DNA from: an uncultured Veillonellaceae bacterium
Lineage (GTDB): Bacteria; Bacillota; Negativicutes; Veillonellales; Dialisteraceae
DNA length: 5,077 nt
NCBI GenBank assembly: GCA_958439155.1
Contig: CAUBUJ010000124.1
Location: 1-5,077, forward strand
Direction of reading: 5' to 3'
Shown here: positions 4,890 to 5,077 of the stretch, piece by piece
Layout: each line of letters starts with the position of its first letter
Position numbering within the stretch: position 1 is the first letter of the stretch
Program-made: the position numbers and the translations under genes
Notes under the pieces: generated by a model
What the model was told of the DNA's origin: nothing
Seen by the model: the letters and a program-made list of their open reading frames with translations, nothing else
Database searches by the model: none

Positions 4890-5077
4890 TATTTGGCCTC
4901 CTTGGCACACCATTTCAAGATAACAGAGCCCCAGGTGAGTCCGGCGCCGAAGCCGGTCAGCACGAGGTAATCTCCCTTATGGAGGCGGCCTTCCGCCACA
5001 GCTTCATCGAGAGCGATCCCGACGGAAGCGGCAGAGGTATTGCCGTATTTATTCACATTCACGAAGACTTTGTCTTC
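4889..5077 (-). CDS. fabH: 3-oxoacyl-ACP synthase III (KAS III), C-terminal end, partial
   Basis: This is the last 62 codons of FabH; the gene runs off the right edge of the window. FabH is the cytosolic initiating condensing enzyme that joins acetyl-CoA (or another short acyl-CoA) to malonyl-ACP. The visible part contains YGNTSAAS, whose Asn is the third member of the Cys-His-Asn active site of KAS III. The conserved C-terminal core FGAGLTWG follows. The Cys and His residues lie outside the window, so primer preference (acetyl or branched) cannot be judged. The reading frame is open from the window edge to TAA, and the stop shares one base with the fabD start (TAATG), which indicates co-transcription and translational coupling. 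The tail WCAKEAK adds a few residues after the usual end. Identification is secure from the motif pair and the position next to fabD. Confidence 0.95.
   Translation of the reverse strand, partial: EDKVFVNVNKYGNTSAASVGIALDEAVAEGRLHKGDYLVLTGFGAGLTWGSVILKWCAKEAK
4897..4903 (-). promoter_or_regulatory. Ribosome binding site of fabD
   Basis: AAGGAGG lies seven bases before the ATG at 4889, inside the last codons of fabH. It decides the fabD start: an in-frame ATG eight codons upstream (4913) has no such site and would put extra residues before the conserved N-terminus. Confidence 0.85.

Noticed and set aside
4889..4913. Eight-codon N-terminal extension of fabD starting at 4913
   Set aside because: There is no ribosome binding site before it, whereas AAGGAGG precedes the ATG at 4889. 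The extension would precede a universally N-terminal motif.
4005..4970. Plus-strand open frame (321 codons) opposite fabD and the end of fabH
   Set aside because: It is the antisense shadow of fabD and crosses the fabH-fabD junction. It shows no family motif, and its composition is typical of an antisense frame.

Overview
The window holds a compact type II (dissociated) fatty acid synthesis cluster, all on the minus strand. In order of transcription (right to left) it contains the 3' end of fabH, then fabD, fabG, acpP, fabF and rnc (RNase III). A separate PaaI-like hotdog thioesterase gene follows. The fab-acpP-fabF-rnc order is typical of Firmicutes (Bacillota). The GC-rich coding sequence, strong AAGGAGG ribosome binding sites and protein sequences suggest a Negativicutes/Veillonellales-Selenomonadales type anaerobe (Dialister, Megasphaera or Selenomonas kin). 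That placement is an inference from gene order and recall, not a database match.

Layout: fabH (partial, 4889-5077), fabD (3948-4889) and fabG (3205-3948) are joined by two one-base TAATG stop/start overlaps, so they form one tightly coupled unit. acpP (2926-3159) follows after 45 bases. It has its own consensus -10 box lying directly after the fabG stop codon, and a classical intrinsic terminator (2775-2811) downstream, so it looks able to make a short, abundant transcript. The 249-base acpP-fabF spacer is the most structured part of the window. It holds two hairpins, the terminator, a candidate fabF promoter whose spacer contains a 13-base palindrome, and a GC-rich leader hairpin. fabF (1432-2676) and rnc (698-1435) overlap by four bases (ATGA). 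The unit ends at a strong hairpin (653-696). A promoter for the thioesterase (141-587) appears to be nested in and just after that terminator. The left edge (4-84) carries degenerate seven-base repeats.

How the genes work together: FabD loads malonyl groups onto the phosphopantetheine arm of AcpP. FabH starts chains by condensing acetyl-CoA (or another short acyl-CoA) with malonyl-ACP. FabG reduces 3-ketoacyl-ACP with NADPH. FabF carries out the elongation condensations. The dehydratase (FabZ/FabA), the enoyl reductase (FabI/FabK/FabV) and acetyl-CoA carboxylase are not in the window. RNase III is a frequent passenger at the end of this operon. The enzymes look intact and conventional. I see no sign of an undescribed multi-gene system; the points worth a second look are regulatory architecture, one SDR active-site substitution and the repeats.
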